Positions 1 through 11,167 of a stretch of 64,000 nucleotides of DNA are shown here, one piece after another. The stretch is from positions 811,001 to 875,000 of the forward strand of contig JANTQA010000070.1 in NCBI GenBank assembly GCA_027625915.1, in the 5' to 3' direction. Within the stretch, counting starts at the first letter, position 1. Each line of letters starts with the position of its first letter. Below the pieces are notes generated by a model. The model made no database searches and was not told the DNA's origin. It saw only the letters and a program-made list of their open reading frames with translations. Position numbers and translations under genes: made by a program. Source of the DNA: Anaeramoeba flamelloides. Its lineage: Eukaryota > Metamonada > Anaeramoebidae.

Positions 1-645
1 AAAGCAATAATAATAAGTTTTTAACACAAAAAATTGAATTGACTGTTCTTCAAATTTCTCAAAAGAGCCAAAAATCTGTGTGTCCGTTTTAATAGGCTTG
101 ATTAAATTCCTTTTTTTTTTTTTTTTGGTTGGTTGATCGTATTTTGTGATGTCAATTAAAAATACATTGTTCAGAAATTCTAAAATTTCACTAAGATGTG
201 TAACACTCAATAAAACTATTTTCTTTTGGAGTGAGTTTAATTGTTCATTCACTTTTTCATTTGACAAATCAGCTTCTTTTATCTTTTGGGGTTGTTTTTT
301 TTTTGAGAAATTATTTTGATAGGAACAAAAAGAAGAAAAATATTTATAGGTTTTATTTATAAACAGAAGAATAAAAAATAAGGAAAAATTGTTTTTTTTT
401 TTTTTCTTTTCCTTTATTCGTAAAAATTGTTTGTTTGTTTTTTTTTTTTTTGTTTTTTGTTTCCAAAAGAAAATTACTTGTTGTGCATTAACAACATAAT
501 TTTTATCTTCTTCTGATACACGTGCTTTTTCGACATCATGAAGTTGAGATCCCCGAAGAAGACAGTCACGATAATAAAGCAAAGTTCCAATTTGCTCGAT
601 TAAATTTTCAACCATTAGTTCAGATGTAGTTGAAGATTCACTCAT
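1..645 (-). CDS. Partial gene of unknown function, 5' end, at least two exons
   Basis: Exon 1 runs from the ATG at 645 down to 478 (56 codons, opening MSESSTTSEL and including YYRDCLLRG). It is followed by a GTAATT donor at 477-476. The frame resumes in phase 0 after an AAAAG acceptor near 283 (exon 2 from 282) and stays open to the window edge, through a run of 16 A residues at 111-126 that could be polymerase slippage or the start of another intron. The predicted protein is helical and rich in Glu, Lys and Leu (for example the segment starting KEADLSNEKVNEQL). I recognise no domain or family; a small subunit of a multiprotein complex is possible but unsupported. The ATG lies behind an A-rich leader, usual for this window. 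The start and exon 1 are the firm parts; the 3' part is outside the window. Confidence 0.6.
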   Translation of the reverse strand, partial: MSESSTTSELMVENLIEQIGTLLYYRDCLLRGSQLHDVEKARVSEEDKNYVVNAQQVIFFWKQKTKKKKTNKQFLRIKEKKKKKNNFSLFFILLFINKTYKYFSSFCSYQNNFSKKKQPQKIKEADLSNEKVNEQLNSLQKKIVLLSVTHLSEILEFLNNVFLIDITKYDQPTKKKKKRNLIKPIKTDTQIFGSFEKFEEQSIQFFVLKTYYYCF

Positions 646-849
646 CTTGTTAGTTGATAAAATTGAAATTTTTTTGTTGTAAAAAAATAAAAATTAAAAA
701 ATAAGTGGTTAAAGAACAAGTAAAAATAAAACAAGGAGTGGAAATAATTAATTTTTAATTATTTCAAGATTAACGTAAAAATGAATTAACAAGAAAAAAA
801 AAATAAAAAGTAAATTTTTGTTGTTTTGTGGTTTTATTTTTTGTAATAT

Positions 850-1065
850 TCAACTTTGTTTCGAATGATGTTTCCCATTAGTTGGTTGACCATAATTTTC
901 TTTTGTAAAGAAAAAATTTTGGAATGAAAATTCATAAAAAATTTCTCCATACTGTTTTAACTCATGTAATTGAATTGTTTTGGAACGATATACGTATTTA
1001 AGTTCTTCAATCACAGGTTTAAAATAAATAGAAATTAACTTTGATTTTTTTCTGTCCAAATTCAT
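850..1065 (-). CDS. Possible small protein or terminal exon, unknown function
   Basis: From an ATG at 1065 a frame of 71 codons runs to a TGA at 850. It has good coding character (many RNY codons, mixed residues such as EELKYVYRSKTIQLHELKQYGE), unlike the homopolymer-rich DNA around it. The frame stays open upstream to 1188, but there it becomes Phe/Lys-rich low complexity, so the internal ATG is preferred. It may instead be the last exon of a longer minus-strand gene. A second coding-like minus-strand frame lies at 1196-1350, but no convincing junction joins the two in phase. I recognise no family and cannot exclude a transposon remnant. Confidence 0.35.
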   Translation of the reverse strand: MNLDRKKSKLISIYFKPVIEELKYVYRSKTIQLHELKQYGEIFYEFSFQNFFFTKENYGQPTNGKHHSKQS

Positions 1066-1195
1066 TCGAAAGAAATTGATTTTTTTTTTAAATAAAAATA
1101 ATAAGTTCATAAAAAAGGAGAAATATGAGTTTTTTTTAAAAGTCGAGCAAACCACACAAACAACCCACCCAAAAACTACACCTAACATTTTTTAA

Positions 1196-1453
1196 TCAAC
1201 TATTCAATTTGAGAAAATTATAGAAAGGAAATTTGCCTAAATTACCAGAGAAAAATTTATAGGAATTGAAATATGAATGTGTAGTCTTGTAAATTATTGA
1301 AAAAACAAAAATTTGTGAAAAAAGTAACATTTTTTCTTTTAAGGGACGAGTCAACCTAAAAAAACTCTTGAAGTAAATTAATATAGTTAAATTCAAAAAA
1401 ATTTTACCGCATCTTGGAATTGAAAAATGGTGTAAAAATCTGATTAATACCAA
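1196..1453 (-). other. Coding-like frame next to the 850-1065 segment
   Basis: An open minus-strand frame of 85 codons. Its downstream half (around 1196-1345) has plausible codon composition (TRPLKEKM, YKTTHSYFNSYKF), while its upstream half is Phe/Ile-rich and AT-driven. A possible donor (GTAATT) lies near 1254. It could be an exon of a decayed gene together with 850-1065. No family is recognised. Confidence 0.2.
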
Positions 1454-1479
1454 ATAAAACTTACATTTAATAGCAATTT

Positions 1480-3760
1480 TCAGAAATGAATCATTGTTTT
1501 AAAAGTTTGATCCATTTTTCGCATTTTGGTAAAGTTTAAAATCCAACCTATTTTCTGAATTATTTTTTAAAAAAGTATTTTCTTTGAAAGAAAACCGGAA
1601 TCTTATTGTATGTAAAGGAAGTGTAGACATAGCCACTTTGAAAATGAAAATACAAAGTTGTTAAGTAAACCGATCTAAAAAAATCTACTTAATTCCAAAA
1701 CAAAATTATAATAATTATTTTAAACTTGATAAAATATATTTTTTTTTGATTCCAAGAACAGTTCTAAGATACATTTTTTTTCAATTATTGACTAAAAAAT
1801 GCGTGAAAAAAAAAAACAAAACAATTAAATTAAACACTATACCAAAATACTTTTTTAGAACCAGGAAAATTCAACATATAATCCAAAAAAAAAAAAACAC
1901 ATTTTTATTGTATATTTATTATCAAGGATCAACGACCTAATATTAATCATTTCAGTGAGTTATTAACAACCCAACCATTAAATACAACAATATATTTTCA
2001 AGTATTTCTCAATTTTTTAAATATTTTCAAATAAATCAAAAGAATTCAAATAAATAATTCTAATAATAAAAAATAATAGATAAATTTTTGTTATTGAAGA
2101 AGTGCAAATTATACTCTAGTTACTCTTGGACTTAAACCCCCTTTCAGAAATTTGAGTATAAAATAATATATTTGAAGATTATTGATATATGAAAATAAAT
2201 TCAAACCTTTACAGTTTGAAATTATTAATTAAGATTTATCCCTTTCAATTTATTGTAGAAATTTAATCTATTTTTTTTTTTATCCAAAAGACATACCCAT
2301 AAAAAATGAACAATATTTTCCATTATTTCTTTCTGTTCTTTTTTTAAACATAGACGAAATGATTTATCTGTGTTTTTATCTATTATCTATTATTATCTAT
2401 TTAGTTAATTAGTAAATTCCGGGAATTTTATGATTGTTGAATTTACTGGATATCTTAAATGTTTTTGGGATTTAGATATATATTTTTGATATTTTATTAT
2501 TATATAAGATATTTTTGTGGAGTGTCGTTAAATGTAATAGATTACTGCCGAGTATCCATGTTTTTTTTTTTTTTTTTTTTTTTTTTGAGTTTCAAAGTTT
2601 TATTTGTAGAATTCATTGATTTTCCAAATAAACATAAAACCCAAGATAAACCAATGGCACTTTTCCAAAATTCAAAAGAAAGTGGCGAAATCAACCTTTT
2701 TTCTCTATTCTTTTAAATTTTGAAAATTTAATGAAATTTCCAGACTGGCAGATTTGAATAACTCTTTATATGTGTATTTATATATTTCTTTTTTTTTTTT
2801 TAATTAAATCTTTTAAATTCCAATTAATTTCATTATTTGTTCATTAATTGAATTTTATTAAATTTTCCAAACAAGGAAGAGATAGATCCCCCCCCCCTTT
2901 TTTTTTTTTTTTTTGAAATTTGATTTTTTTTTTAATAACAGAAATTACCATATTTTCGATTTGTAATTCCCTTTTGGAAATTACAATATATGTGTTTCTA
3001 TTTATTATACATATTTCAGTTCTCATGAATTTATATAAGAGTTTTGGAAATTTACATTTTAAATTTTATAATAAAAATTTACAAACCATATATTAATTGG
3101 CTTAATATAAAAGATTTAAATAATCCTATTTTTCATTTCACAATTCTGGGAATTGTCATTAATAGATTGTTTAGAGCTATTAAACACCCATTTTAAATTT
3201 TTCTAATATTTGAACTATATGTGAATTTTATCTAAATAAATAATTAAATATTTATTTTTTTTAAAATTGATTAATAACAGATATTTTCAAATAACCAATT
3301 TTAATACAAATGGTTCCCTGTTTACACCCTTGGCATTTAAAAAAGAATATTGTCAAATTGTTTAAATTTCAAGAAATTTAATAAATATTTGAGAATAAAA
3401 AAGATTATCAATTTTTTTAGATCTTCAAGGAGACAATATTTTATTTATTTTTATTGTATTTTACAAATAAGCTTAAAGAATTACACTTAGACACCCATGC
3501 AGACCCCCGAAATTATTAAAAGTGAGCTATCAAAATATTATTTTTTTTTTTGCCAATTTCTCTTTTTTTAATTTGATCCAAAAATAAAAATAAAAAGGAT
3601 CAGATCTTTTAGATTGAAAATTTTATTGGTAAAAATAAATTCCTATTAAAAATGATAATTCATCTCTCTAAAGCTGATAAATGAACTTGGATAACCCAAT
3701 TAATAGCATAAATTGGTAAATAATCAATTTATTACTATGTAAAAAAAAAATAATAAAAAA
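1480..3760 (+). repeat. Dispersed repeat family A, copy 1, split by a LINE fragment
   Basis: Two stretches, about 1480-2085 and 3300-3760, match in order a continuous stretch at about 62050-63130. Other copies lie at 49150-51290 (plus) and 45950-46850 (inverted). Recognisable shared blocks include the segment around 1590-1710 (TCTTATTG...AGTG...GAAAATGAAA) and the block around 3510-3660 with AAAAGTGAG and AAAATGATAATTCAT. The intervening 2085-3300 is LINE sequence. No terminal repeat or coding capacity is seen in family A; it may be a decayed non-autonomous transposon. Copies differ at many positions, so the family is old. Confidence 0.6.
2085..3300 (-). mobile_element. LINE (non-LTR retrotransposon) 3' fragment, copy 1
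   Basis: The minus strand encodes, with decay, the same peptide as the better copy at 11170-12130. This includes a helical block at about 2844-2960 and a degenerate cysteine/histidine knuckle near 2300-2370 whose core (KEIMENIVHFLW) matches KEIIENIDHFLW of the other copy. The element's 3' end is at about 2085, where the strand-specific tail is shared with 11178, 26815 and 31580. The 5' side is truncated near 3300, typical of incomplete reverse transcription. It interrupts family A. A run of nine C residues (about 2889-2897) lies inside. Confidence 0.6.
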
Positions 3761-6760
3761 TAAAAATAATATAAATTAGAGTTACTAGCCAATTAAAATA
3801 AAAAAAATTAATAAACTTCTCTTTTTCTAGAATTCATGTTTATTATCATTGATAGGTTAGGTTTAACAAAAGAAGTAAAAAAGAAGAAAATACAAAATGC
3901 AACAAATATAAAAGGAACTCAATTAAACTCTCAGATATTGATTAATTTTAATATTATCTTTTATTTCTGGAGGAATTCTTTTTTATGAATTGAAAAAAAA
4001 AAAAACTACCCCGAGAATAAAACAATGTAATATTTTTAATTGTGAATATTAATAAAATTGTAGTATTATTTCATTTATTTAAAATCAAATTTTTATTATA
4101 AATAACGAAGTTGTTAAAGAACAAAGTACTTTGCCTACCTAAAAACAATCTAAGTGGGGGTGTCTATATGGCACTAATTAACTTTGATGATAACCTGGAT
4201 AGATCTACAGATTTCGATAAATAATCCAGTTTTATAGAACTTTGGTATGTAAGCCAAATTTCAAAATTAGGGACAATTTTTTTTTATTATTTTTTTCTTT
4301 TATCATTTGTCTTTCAAAAAATACAATGATTATACAACATTTTTATTTATTAATCTATATTATTTATTTTCTGTAAAAAATTTAGTAAAATACCTTATTA
4401 TTCAAAAAAAAAAACAAAATTAAATTAATTTTTTTCTGATGAAAAATCTGCCCCTATTTTTGAAATTAAGCTTATTTGAAAATGATATTTTTTATTCTTG
4501 TTTTTTGATTTATTATATAGTGTTTTGAACAAGTGTAATTTAAATAAACATCATTCAAATAACTTCCTGAGATATAATTTTCAAAGTTTGATTCTTAAAA
4601 AAGAATAGGATTTGATTTCATATATTGGAAATTACACATCAATTTTCCGAAAAATAACAATTAAAAAACTTGCGAGGTAAAATTTTTATGATAGGTATTT
4701 TTTCAATACCATAATTAACACCACCTTCAAATTTTGAAAAATACCGTGGACTATCCAAAGAGTATACCACATACAAAAATAACCCTAAAAAAACGAATAT
4801 TATGAAGTTCCAAGTTTACATAAAGGAGAACAATAGATTATTTGTTTGTAGAGAAAAAATAAACAAATAAGGATTATCAAATTAATCAATTATGGCTGAA
4901 CACCCTGGATGAATTTTAAACACTTATTTCAAACAACCCTTTTTATATTGTGCCAGGCAAATATGTTTGATTATCATCAAAACAGAAAAATTATTTTATC
5001 AAAAATTTATTTTACTTTTTAAGGTTTTTATTTTATGTTCTTTTTAAAAATTCTTCCAATCACAATGTAAAAATGAAGAGCAGTACCGAGTTATAATCGA
5101 ATTATGTGATTTTACAAAACTATTAGTATCAAAACACCCTATATTCATCGAAATTATAAAATGATTAGACTATTGCCCATTCAGGTATATTTACAAGATA
5201 TTGGAAAACAAAGTTTTACAAAAAATAATAACCAAAAAAAAAAAAAACTCTTTATTTTAATAATAATTTATATTAATCCACATATACATTCCCATATTCA
5301 CCCCAAATAATTTGAAAAAAATTTTTTTATAATGTATACTTCCAATCTGTTCAGTATATATACCTCAAATAAACGTGAAAAAAATGAATGGATTTCAACT
5401 CTTATTTATTATTTTTCGAAGGCAATATATATGCCATTTCCAGAAAGTTACAATTAACCTTTATAAACAGACCCATTTATAACTTTCCTAGAAATGATTT
5501 ATAATTTTTAAAAGAATTTATTTGAGTTTGATCAATTTTCGGTAAAAAAAGTTTGATTTTTTTCTTAGTTTGTTTTGGATTGTATAATAAAAAGAAAAAT
5601 TTGTAAAATAATTACATATTTTCGGAAATCACAACCTTTCTGATTTCTTAACGTTTATCGATACAAAAAACACCAGTACCTAATCTTATTCTAAAAATGT
5701 CAGAAAATTAATCATTTTTTTATCTTTGAAGAGTAGAAAACATTGATAATATAATTTATTTTAAATAATTTTTTAAACTTTCCTGAAATTTCATTGATCA
5801 AGTAATATTTTTTTTTCAGTTATTTGGGATCGAATAATAAACTCTGGTATTTAAATAAGAAATTATAATTATCATTATCATTAAAACTATTATTCCACTG
5901 GGTGTTTATTTGAATAGGTTTTGTAATTATTGGTTGTGCTAAAACATGATGCATTCCAAAATAAGTAAGGCACTATTTTGATATATCAAAGAATATTTTC
6001 CTTTAAATAGATGTATTTTAAAAAGTGTGAAACAGAGATAATTATAAAATTCTAGAGTTACATAACTGAAATTTATTATTCAAACATGTTTTTTCTGAAA
6101 ATATTAGTCATTATAGCATATTTTCAAGAAAGAAAAAAAATTCAGGTATTTCTATATAATTGAAAAGTTGATATTGTCAAAGTATATTTCAATAAGAATT
6201 TACAAGCTAACTAAATCAAAATATTCTCAAGGAATTGAAAAGTGTCCCAATAAATAATGTCTAAAACAAATAATTTGTAATATTTTCCAATTTTAAAACA
6301 AATAGTTCTTGAAAAATTCTTAATCAAAACGAGTTCAAATGAGATCTTCAACATTTTTAAGAAATGAATTCAATTTCCTTATTAAACAAAAGAAAACTCT
6401 ACGTAGACATTATTGTCTGGAGGTAAAAGATTTCTAAAGAATTAAACTTTCAATTATTTAAAATTAATAAAAAACAAAGTAAAAAATTTGATTGAAAATT
6501 ATTCTATTTTCAATTAAAAACTTTTTAAATTTTGAGTATTTTCTTTTAAAAAACGGTTTTGAATGTACTTAAAGTTGTAGTTATTCACAGTTTACATTTT
6601 TTATTTTTCTTCTCTTGTAAAAAATAGATAATTTATCAAATTCATTTTTTGGCATTTTTTTTTTTTAACATTTATTACTTACTGATGTCACAAGGTAATA
6701 AAATATTTCGATACAATTTTTACTTCTGAAAAAAAAGATAAATTGTTTTTGCAAACCATT
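3761..6760. other. Non-coding AT-rich stretch with one dispersed repeat (family K)
   Basis: No reading frame with coding character. About 4140-4920 resembles 58530-59000: both hold GGGTGTCT, AATCCAGTTTTAT, a TATTCTTGTTTTTTGATT block followed by GTGTTTTGAACAAG, and a later GACTGAACACC / GGCTGAACACC. The copies differ by an insertion of roughly 200 bp in this one. The rest (3761-4140 and 4920-6760) contains A/T tracts only. Expect the promoter and leader of the CH-domain gene near its right end; no motif is distinctive enough to call. Confidence 0.45.
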
Positions 6761-7021
6761 TCATGATGCAGAGCAAATCAAAATCTTTTTTTAAAATAAT
6801 TTTTTTTTTTTGCAAATTAACTTTTTTCTTTTTCATTAACTCCTTAATAAATTTCCCTACTGGAACAAAACGTGAACGATTATTGTTCCTTGTCAAAAAA
6901 CCAATCTTAAAAAATTTAAAAAAATTGAAAACAACACACAAACAAAAAAAAAACAAAAAAAAACAAAAAAAAAATAACAAAAAAAAAAAAAAAAAAAGAT
7001 CAAAGTATAAAACATCAACAA

Positions 7022-9046
7022 TTAGAAGTAAAATTCCATACAATTAAAAAAGATTTAGAAACCTTTAAAAATGCAATTAAAGAAAACCAAATCGAAGTTC
7101 TCAAATTAAGTGGGGAAAAAGTTGCGATGATTATTTCTGATTTATTAGATTTAGCGCAAGAGGCTGACGATGCATTAAAAAAAGAGTTTACAAAAATCTA
7201 TTATGGCGAAGAAATGGATCAAGAGTTGTACGACTATTTGTGTTTATTACCAACGATTGATCCCCTTCAGGAGGTAGGATTTGATTTATTAGAAATGGTG
7301 ATCCCATTTACTGGGAATGAAACTGTGGAGACCTTAGATCAATTAATGGATTTATATGAAGAAATTGAAAATGACACCGAGCTGGTTTTAAAAAAAATCA
7401 ATGTCTGTTTAAAAATATTTATTCCAACAAAGTCCTCGTCGTTGACTTTACGTGAAAAACAACAAAGGAAATTAGAAAAGCAAAGAAAAAAAAGAGAAGA
7501 AAAACAAAAGAGACTGAAGGAACACCGGGAAAGAGAGGAGAGACTAAAACAAGAGCAACAACAAAGACAGCAGGAACAAAGGGATATCCAGGAACAGAGA
7601 CAATTCCAAAACGACCAGGAATCAAAGCAAAGACAAGAACAACTCAAGCAAAGGCAATCACAATTGCTAGGAGGCAAAAAGCCAATTTCCAATCCCTTGG
7701 GGAGAAAGCCCCTCTCCAACCCCTTAGGAAGAAAGCCTCTAACAAAGCCCAATTTAAATGGAACCGGTGGGACGACTTCAACAACAACAACATCATCATC
7801 ATCAAATACCTCATCAACAACAAGCGACAAAAAGCCAATTTCCAACCCCTTGGGGAGAAAGCCCCTCTCCAATCCCTTAGGAAGAAAGCCCCTCTCCAAC
7901 CCCTTAGGGAGAAAGCCCCTCTCCAACCCATTGGGAAGAAAGCCACTTGCGAAACCCAATTTAAATCGAACTGGTGGGACGACTTCAACAACAACAACTA
8001 CCCAAAAAACCACAGAAAAACCAAAGCCAGTAATTAACATTTGTAAAGTATATTCTGAAGACAAATCTTTTAAAACATTGGCTGTCAAGGATCAGACAAT
8101 GACGGAATACGTACAGGTGGTTGCCAAGAAAAGGAATGTCGAAAATTGGCAAGAATATATTATCGTCGAATTGGAAAACGAAGAAGAGAAATGGATCGAT
8201 CCAGCATTATTGGTCAGAGACGTCCTCGGCGAATGGGAAGAGAAAAAAAAAACAGGCTCGGTTTTATTATTTAAATTAAAAGAAAATGTTGCATTTGAAA
8301 TGCCATCGTCACAATCGAATGAAAACCCATTTACAGAGGGAAGTGACGAATCAGGATTATTGGTAAGTGTCACACATTCACAACAAATGAAAATTAAGGC
8401 CTTCATTAATTGGCTAAACTATACCGCCCAGAATAGCCAAGTGGAAATCCCTGAAATTACGGATTTAACAACTCAATTAATGGACGGGAAATATTTGGCC
8501 TTATTTTTAGAAATCTTTTTAGGGGAAAAGGTGACTGGGCTATATCTAACGGGGCTGACCAATTATAAAAAGTCCAAAAACCTTTCTGTAATTTTTAGAA
8601 ATTTAAAAAAGCAAGGAATCGATTTAACAGGCATTAAAGAAGACCACATTATCAAAAAAAATGTTGATAAAATCCTCGAATTGATTTGGCTAATAATAAA
8701 GGACCTTGCCTACAAAGAAGTTACTATTGAGGATCTTTTCATTTGGGCTAAATCTACAGTCGAAACTGTCGACACAAGCATTCCAGTTAGAAATTTCGAT
8801 GCTGATTTCCATAGCGGATTGGCCTTTAATGCACTGCTGTTCTCCAAAGACCAGTCATTAACCAACCCTTCCACTTTAAACCCACAAGACATGCAACAAA
8901 ATCTTCAACTTGCCTTCCAAACAGCTGAAACCAATTTTGGTATACCTCAGATTTTGGACCCCGCAGATTTTATTTTAACTAATATTAGGTGTGATTATCA
9001 ATCAGTCATGACTTATTTATACACTTTACAAATGGCTTTACTCTAA
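7022..9046 (+). CDS. Coiled-coil, ubiquitin-fold/RA-like, tandem calponin-homology (CH-CH) protein, probable actin-binding
   Basis: From the ATG at 7127 the protein has 639 residues: a helical N-terminal region (1-100); a Lys/Glu/Gln/Arg coiled coil (about 105-180); a proline-rich region (183-292) of SNPLGRKPL-type repeats in two blocks split by Thr/Ser tracts; a ubiquitin-fold or Ras-association-like segment (about 300-390, weak call); CH1 (about 420-528) and CH2 (534-639). CH2 ends with the hallmark ILDPADF...YQSVMTYLYTLQ, as in the actin-binding modules of alpha-actinin and spectrin. The frame remains coding-like upstream of 7127 to at least 7022 (KKDLETFKNAIKENQIEVLKLSGEKVAM), so a 5' exon or an earlier start is likely; the poly-A run at 6981-6997 obscures it. 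A further coding-like piece lies at 6850-6920 in another frame. Likely role: cytoskeletal linker of the cortex, by family inference. The CH pair placed at the C terminus is the unusual point. Confidence 0.85.
   Translation, partial: LEVKFHTIKKDLETFKNAIKENQIEVLKLSGEKVAMIISDLLDLAQEADDALKKEFTKIYYGEEMDQELYDYLCLLPTIDPLQEVGFDLLEMVIPFTGNETVETLDQLMDLYEEIENDTELVLKKINVCLKIFIPTKSSSLTLREKQQRKLEKQRKKREEKQKRLKEHREREERLKQEQQQRQQEQRDIQEQRQFQNDQESKQRQEQLKQRQSQLLGGKKPISNPLGRKPLSNPLGRKPLTKPNLNGTGGTTSTTTTSSSSNTSSTTSDKKPISNPLGRKPLSNPLGRKPLSNPLGRKPLSNPLGRKPLAKPNLNRTGGTTSTTTTTQKTTEKPKPVINICKVYSEDKSFKTLAVKDQTMTEYVQVVAKKRNVENWQEYIIVELENEEEKWIDPALLVRDVLGEWEEKKKTGSVLLFKLKENVAFEMPSSQSNENPFTEGSDESGLLVSVTHSQQMKIKAFINWLNYTAQNSQVEIPEITDLTTQLMDGKYLALFLEIFLGEKVTGLYLTGLTNYKKSKNLSVIFRNLKKQGIDLTGIKEDHIIKKNVDKILELIWLIIKDLAYKEVTIEDLFIWAKSTVETVDTSIPVRNFDADFHSGLAFNALLFSKDQSLTNPSTLNPQDMQQNLQLAFQTAETNFGIPQILDPADFILTNIRCDYQSVMTYLYTLQMALL
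7675..8001 (+). repeat. In-gene tandem repeats encoding SNPLGRKPL units
   Basis: Within the CH-CH gene a 27-bp unit (SNPLGRKPL) recurs: about three units in block 1 (7675-7750) and five in block 2 (7830-7950). Each block ends with KPNLN, TGG and a Thr-rich tract. The whole cassette, repeats plus tail, is therefore itself duplicated. Differences between units are mainly synonymous (CCCTTGGGG, CCCTTAGGA, CCATTGGGA), so the repeated peptide is probably under selection. The segment separates the coiled coil from the ubiquitin-fold region and could be an SH3 or profilin ligand (inference). Confidence 0.8.
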
Positions 9047-9570
9047 GAAGGCGGGAATAATATACATTTTTTTTCAACTTTGTTTTTTCTTTTTATTAAT
9101 ATTTCCAAGTTTTATTATTATATATTATTTTTGTTTTTTTTTTTTTTTTTAATTATTTTCTATTTAATTTCTTTTTAATTCCATCTTTTTTTTTTTCTTT
9201 TAGTAATTGTTAAATTATAAATTTGGTTTTATTAGAAAACTTAAAGGTATATATTCATATATATATATATTTATATATTTTTTAAGAATATTTTTCAAAG
9301 ATCGTGTAACCTCTCGTAATATTGAAACAGAATCATCACATATTTTTTTTATTTTTTTTATTATTTTTTTAAAATTTTTTTTTTAATTGGACACTGAATA
9401 TGGTAATTACCAACATTTTTATTTGAACCTAAAATTAACCAAATATACTATAAATTAATTTTTAGAAAGATTGATAGAGGAAGTTATTTAATTAAACAAA
9501 AATTACTTTTAAAAATAGATATTTCTTTTTCTTTTGCAAAATTCTCAACAGAAAATTAATACAAACTATT

Positions 9571-9957
9571 TTACAGTCAAGGGGGATGGTTGCAATGTAT
9601 GGACTATATCACTTGATAGGGTTTAAATGGATATTGGAAGAAAAATCAATAATTTTGGTAATTTTCAAAATTGAAATCATCTTTTTTCACATTTTTTCAC
9701 ATTTTTTTAAGATTTTTTTTTGAAAAGTAAATTTATTTGAAATTTTTTTTTTATTGCAAATCAATAGTCACTTGAAAAATATTTTATTCTATTGTTACTG
9801 AAACAGTGTTAATTGTTTTAGAGTAATGATAGTGGTTTCTATTGGACTATTATTTTGTTCTTCAATTTGAGATCAAAATGAACATAATTGTTTTTTTTTT
9901 CCATTGGAATCAACCCTAATAATTTGAGTTTTTCAATTTTTAAGAATATAAAATATT
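9571..9957 (+). mobile_element. MITE family C, copy truncated at its right end
   Basis: It begins TACAGTCAAGGGGGATGG and shares, in order, the block GGATATTGGAAGAAAAATCA, the segment with TTTTTTCACATTTTTTCACA, GATCAAAATGAACATAA and TTTGAGTTTTTCAATTTTTA with copies at 9958-10470, 32049-32575 and (inverted) 22628-23300. The right terminus is missing; the next copy starts directly where it stops. The terminal CAGTCAAGGGG resembles Tc1/mariner ends. Confidence 0.55.
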
Positions 9958-10470
9958 TTACAGTCAAATAGGTCCAGTTATAATACGTCAATTATATACT
10001 TTTTAAAGGTTGAATGGATATTCGATGAAAAATCATTATTTGGGAATTTTAGAAGGGAGATCATTTTTTCACTTATTTTGATTTTTATATTTTTTTTTTT
10101 TTTTGTGACTTAATGTTTTGTAAATTTTTTTATATTGTTAGATATATATAGGCTAGATAGAAATATATTCTTCAAATATTATTGGATATGTGAGAATGGA
10201 TTTGAAAAAAAGATAGTCATTCATCATGAAATTTCTTTTTAATCTTTAATTCATGATTAAAATGAACCTTATTGTTTTTTTTTTCAATGGATAAACCCTA
10301 ATAATTTGAGTTTTTCAATTTTTTAAAAAATATTTCGATTGATGAGAGCTAATTTGTGAACATATCAACTTTTTTGTATAAATATTATTATACTTATTTC
10401 TAATTAATACTGTAGATGGAATTATAAAAAAAATATTGATGATTGGTAATATTTTTACACCCCCGACAGA
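9958..10470 (+). mobile_element. MITE family C, complete copy
   Basis: About 0.5 kb. The left end ACAGTCAAATAGGTCC follows a T, giving TA at the junction; the right end CCCCCGACAG at about 10461-10470 is the inverted counterpart of the CTGTC...GGGG terminus. It has no coding capacity. It abuts the truncated copy in the same orientation, so one probably inserted at the edge of the other or they share a tandem origin. Confidence 0.5.
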
Positions 10471-11167
10471 AAAAAAAATTATACAATGCTTCTGATAAGA
10501 TAAAATTTAAAAAAATTCAATAAAAAAAGAGATAAGTATCCACCTATAAATACAACTATAATTAGATTAATTGTATCCACGGTTTTTTTTTTCACTCAAA
10601 AGTATTTCTAAAAAAGCAGGATAATTTTATTTTTAAATATTATTCTTATAATTAATTCCAATCCAGCTATTTAAACATCAGAAATTGCTATCAATCAGTA
10701 ATTAATTCTTCATAACAATTCAACAACTTCTTTATCCTAAGATTAATTATTAATAAAAGATATCTAAATTCCAAAAAATATTTTAAGATGATATTTTCAA
10801 TGTGGAACAAAATTGATGATACCTTTTAATCTTTTTGATCTTAACAAAATTTTTTAGTAGAGGTTTAATTTAGGCATAATTATTAAAAAAAGAAGAATTT
10901 ACAATCGAATTTTATTACTTGTAAAATATTCTGAAACCATATTATACTATACTTTTTTTTATGGAATTTATTTATATATCTTTTTGTAGTAAACAATTTT
11001 TATTTTTTTGGCTTTTTTTTTAAATAAGATTTTTCTCTATAACCTTTAAAAAATAAGCATATGTTCATAATAAATAAGTATTAACACTGTTTGATTTTTT
11101 ATTATCAATAACAAAAAAGAAACATTTGTAGGATAATGAATTGGAATCAAAAAAAATTCTAAAGTAT

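Larger units (their letters stand above)
9047..11165. other. 3' flank of the CH-CH gene and MITE-bearing intergenic DNA
   Basis: Homopolymer T tracts follow the stop codon (9065-9380), including an AT microsatellite at 9255-9277. Family C MITEs occupy 9571-10470. The remainder (10470-11165) is AT-rich with no coding frame. No second gene is seen. Confidence 0.5.

Noticed and set aside
6720-7043. Minus-strand frame upstream of the CH-CH gene
   Set aside because: Almost all Phe, Leu and Cys from A/T runs; low-complexity artefact.
7339-8088. Long minus-strand frames over the CH-CH gene
   Set aside because: Mirror images of the repetitive coding strand (Leu/Gly/Phe repeats opposite SNPLGRKPL); no independent signal.
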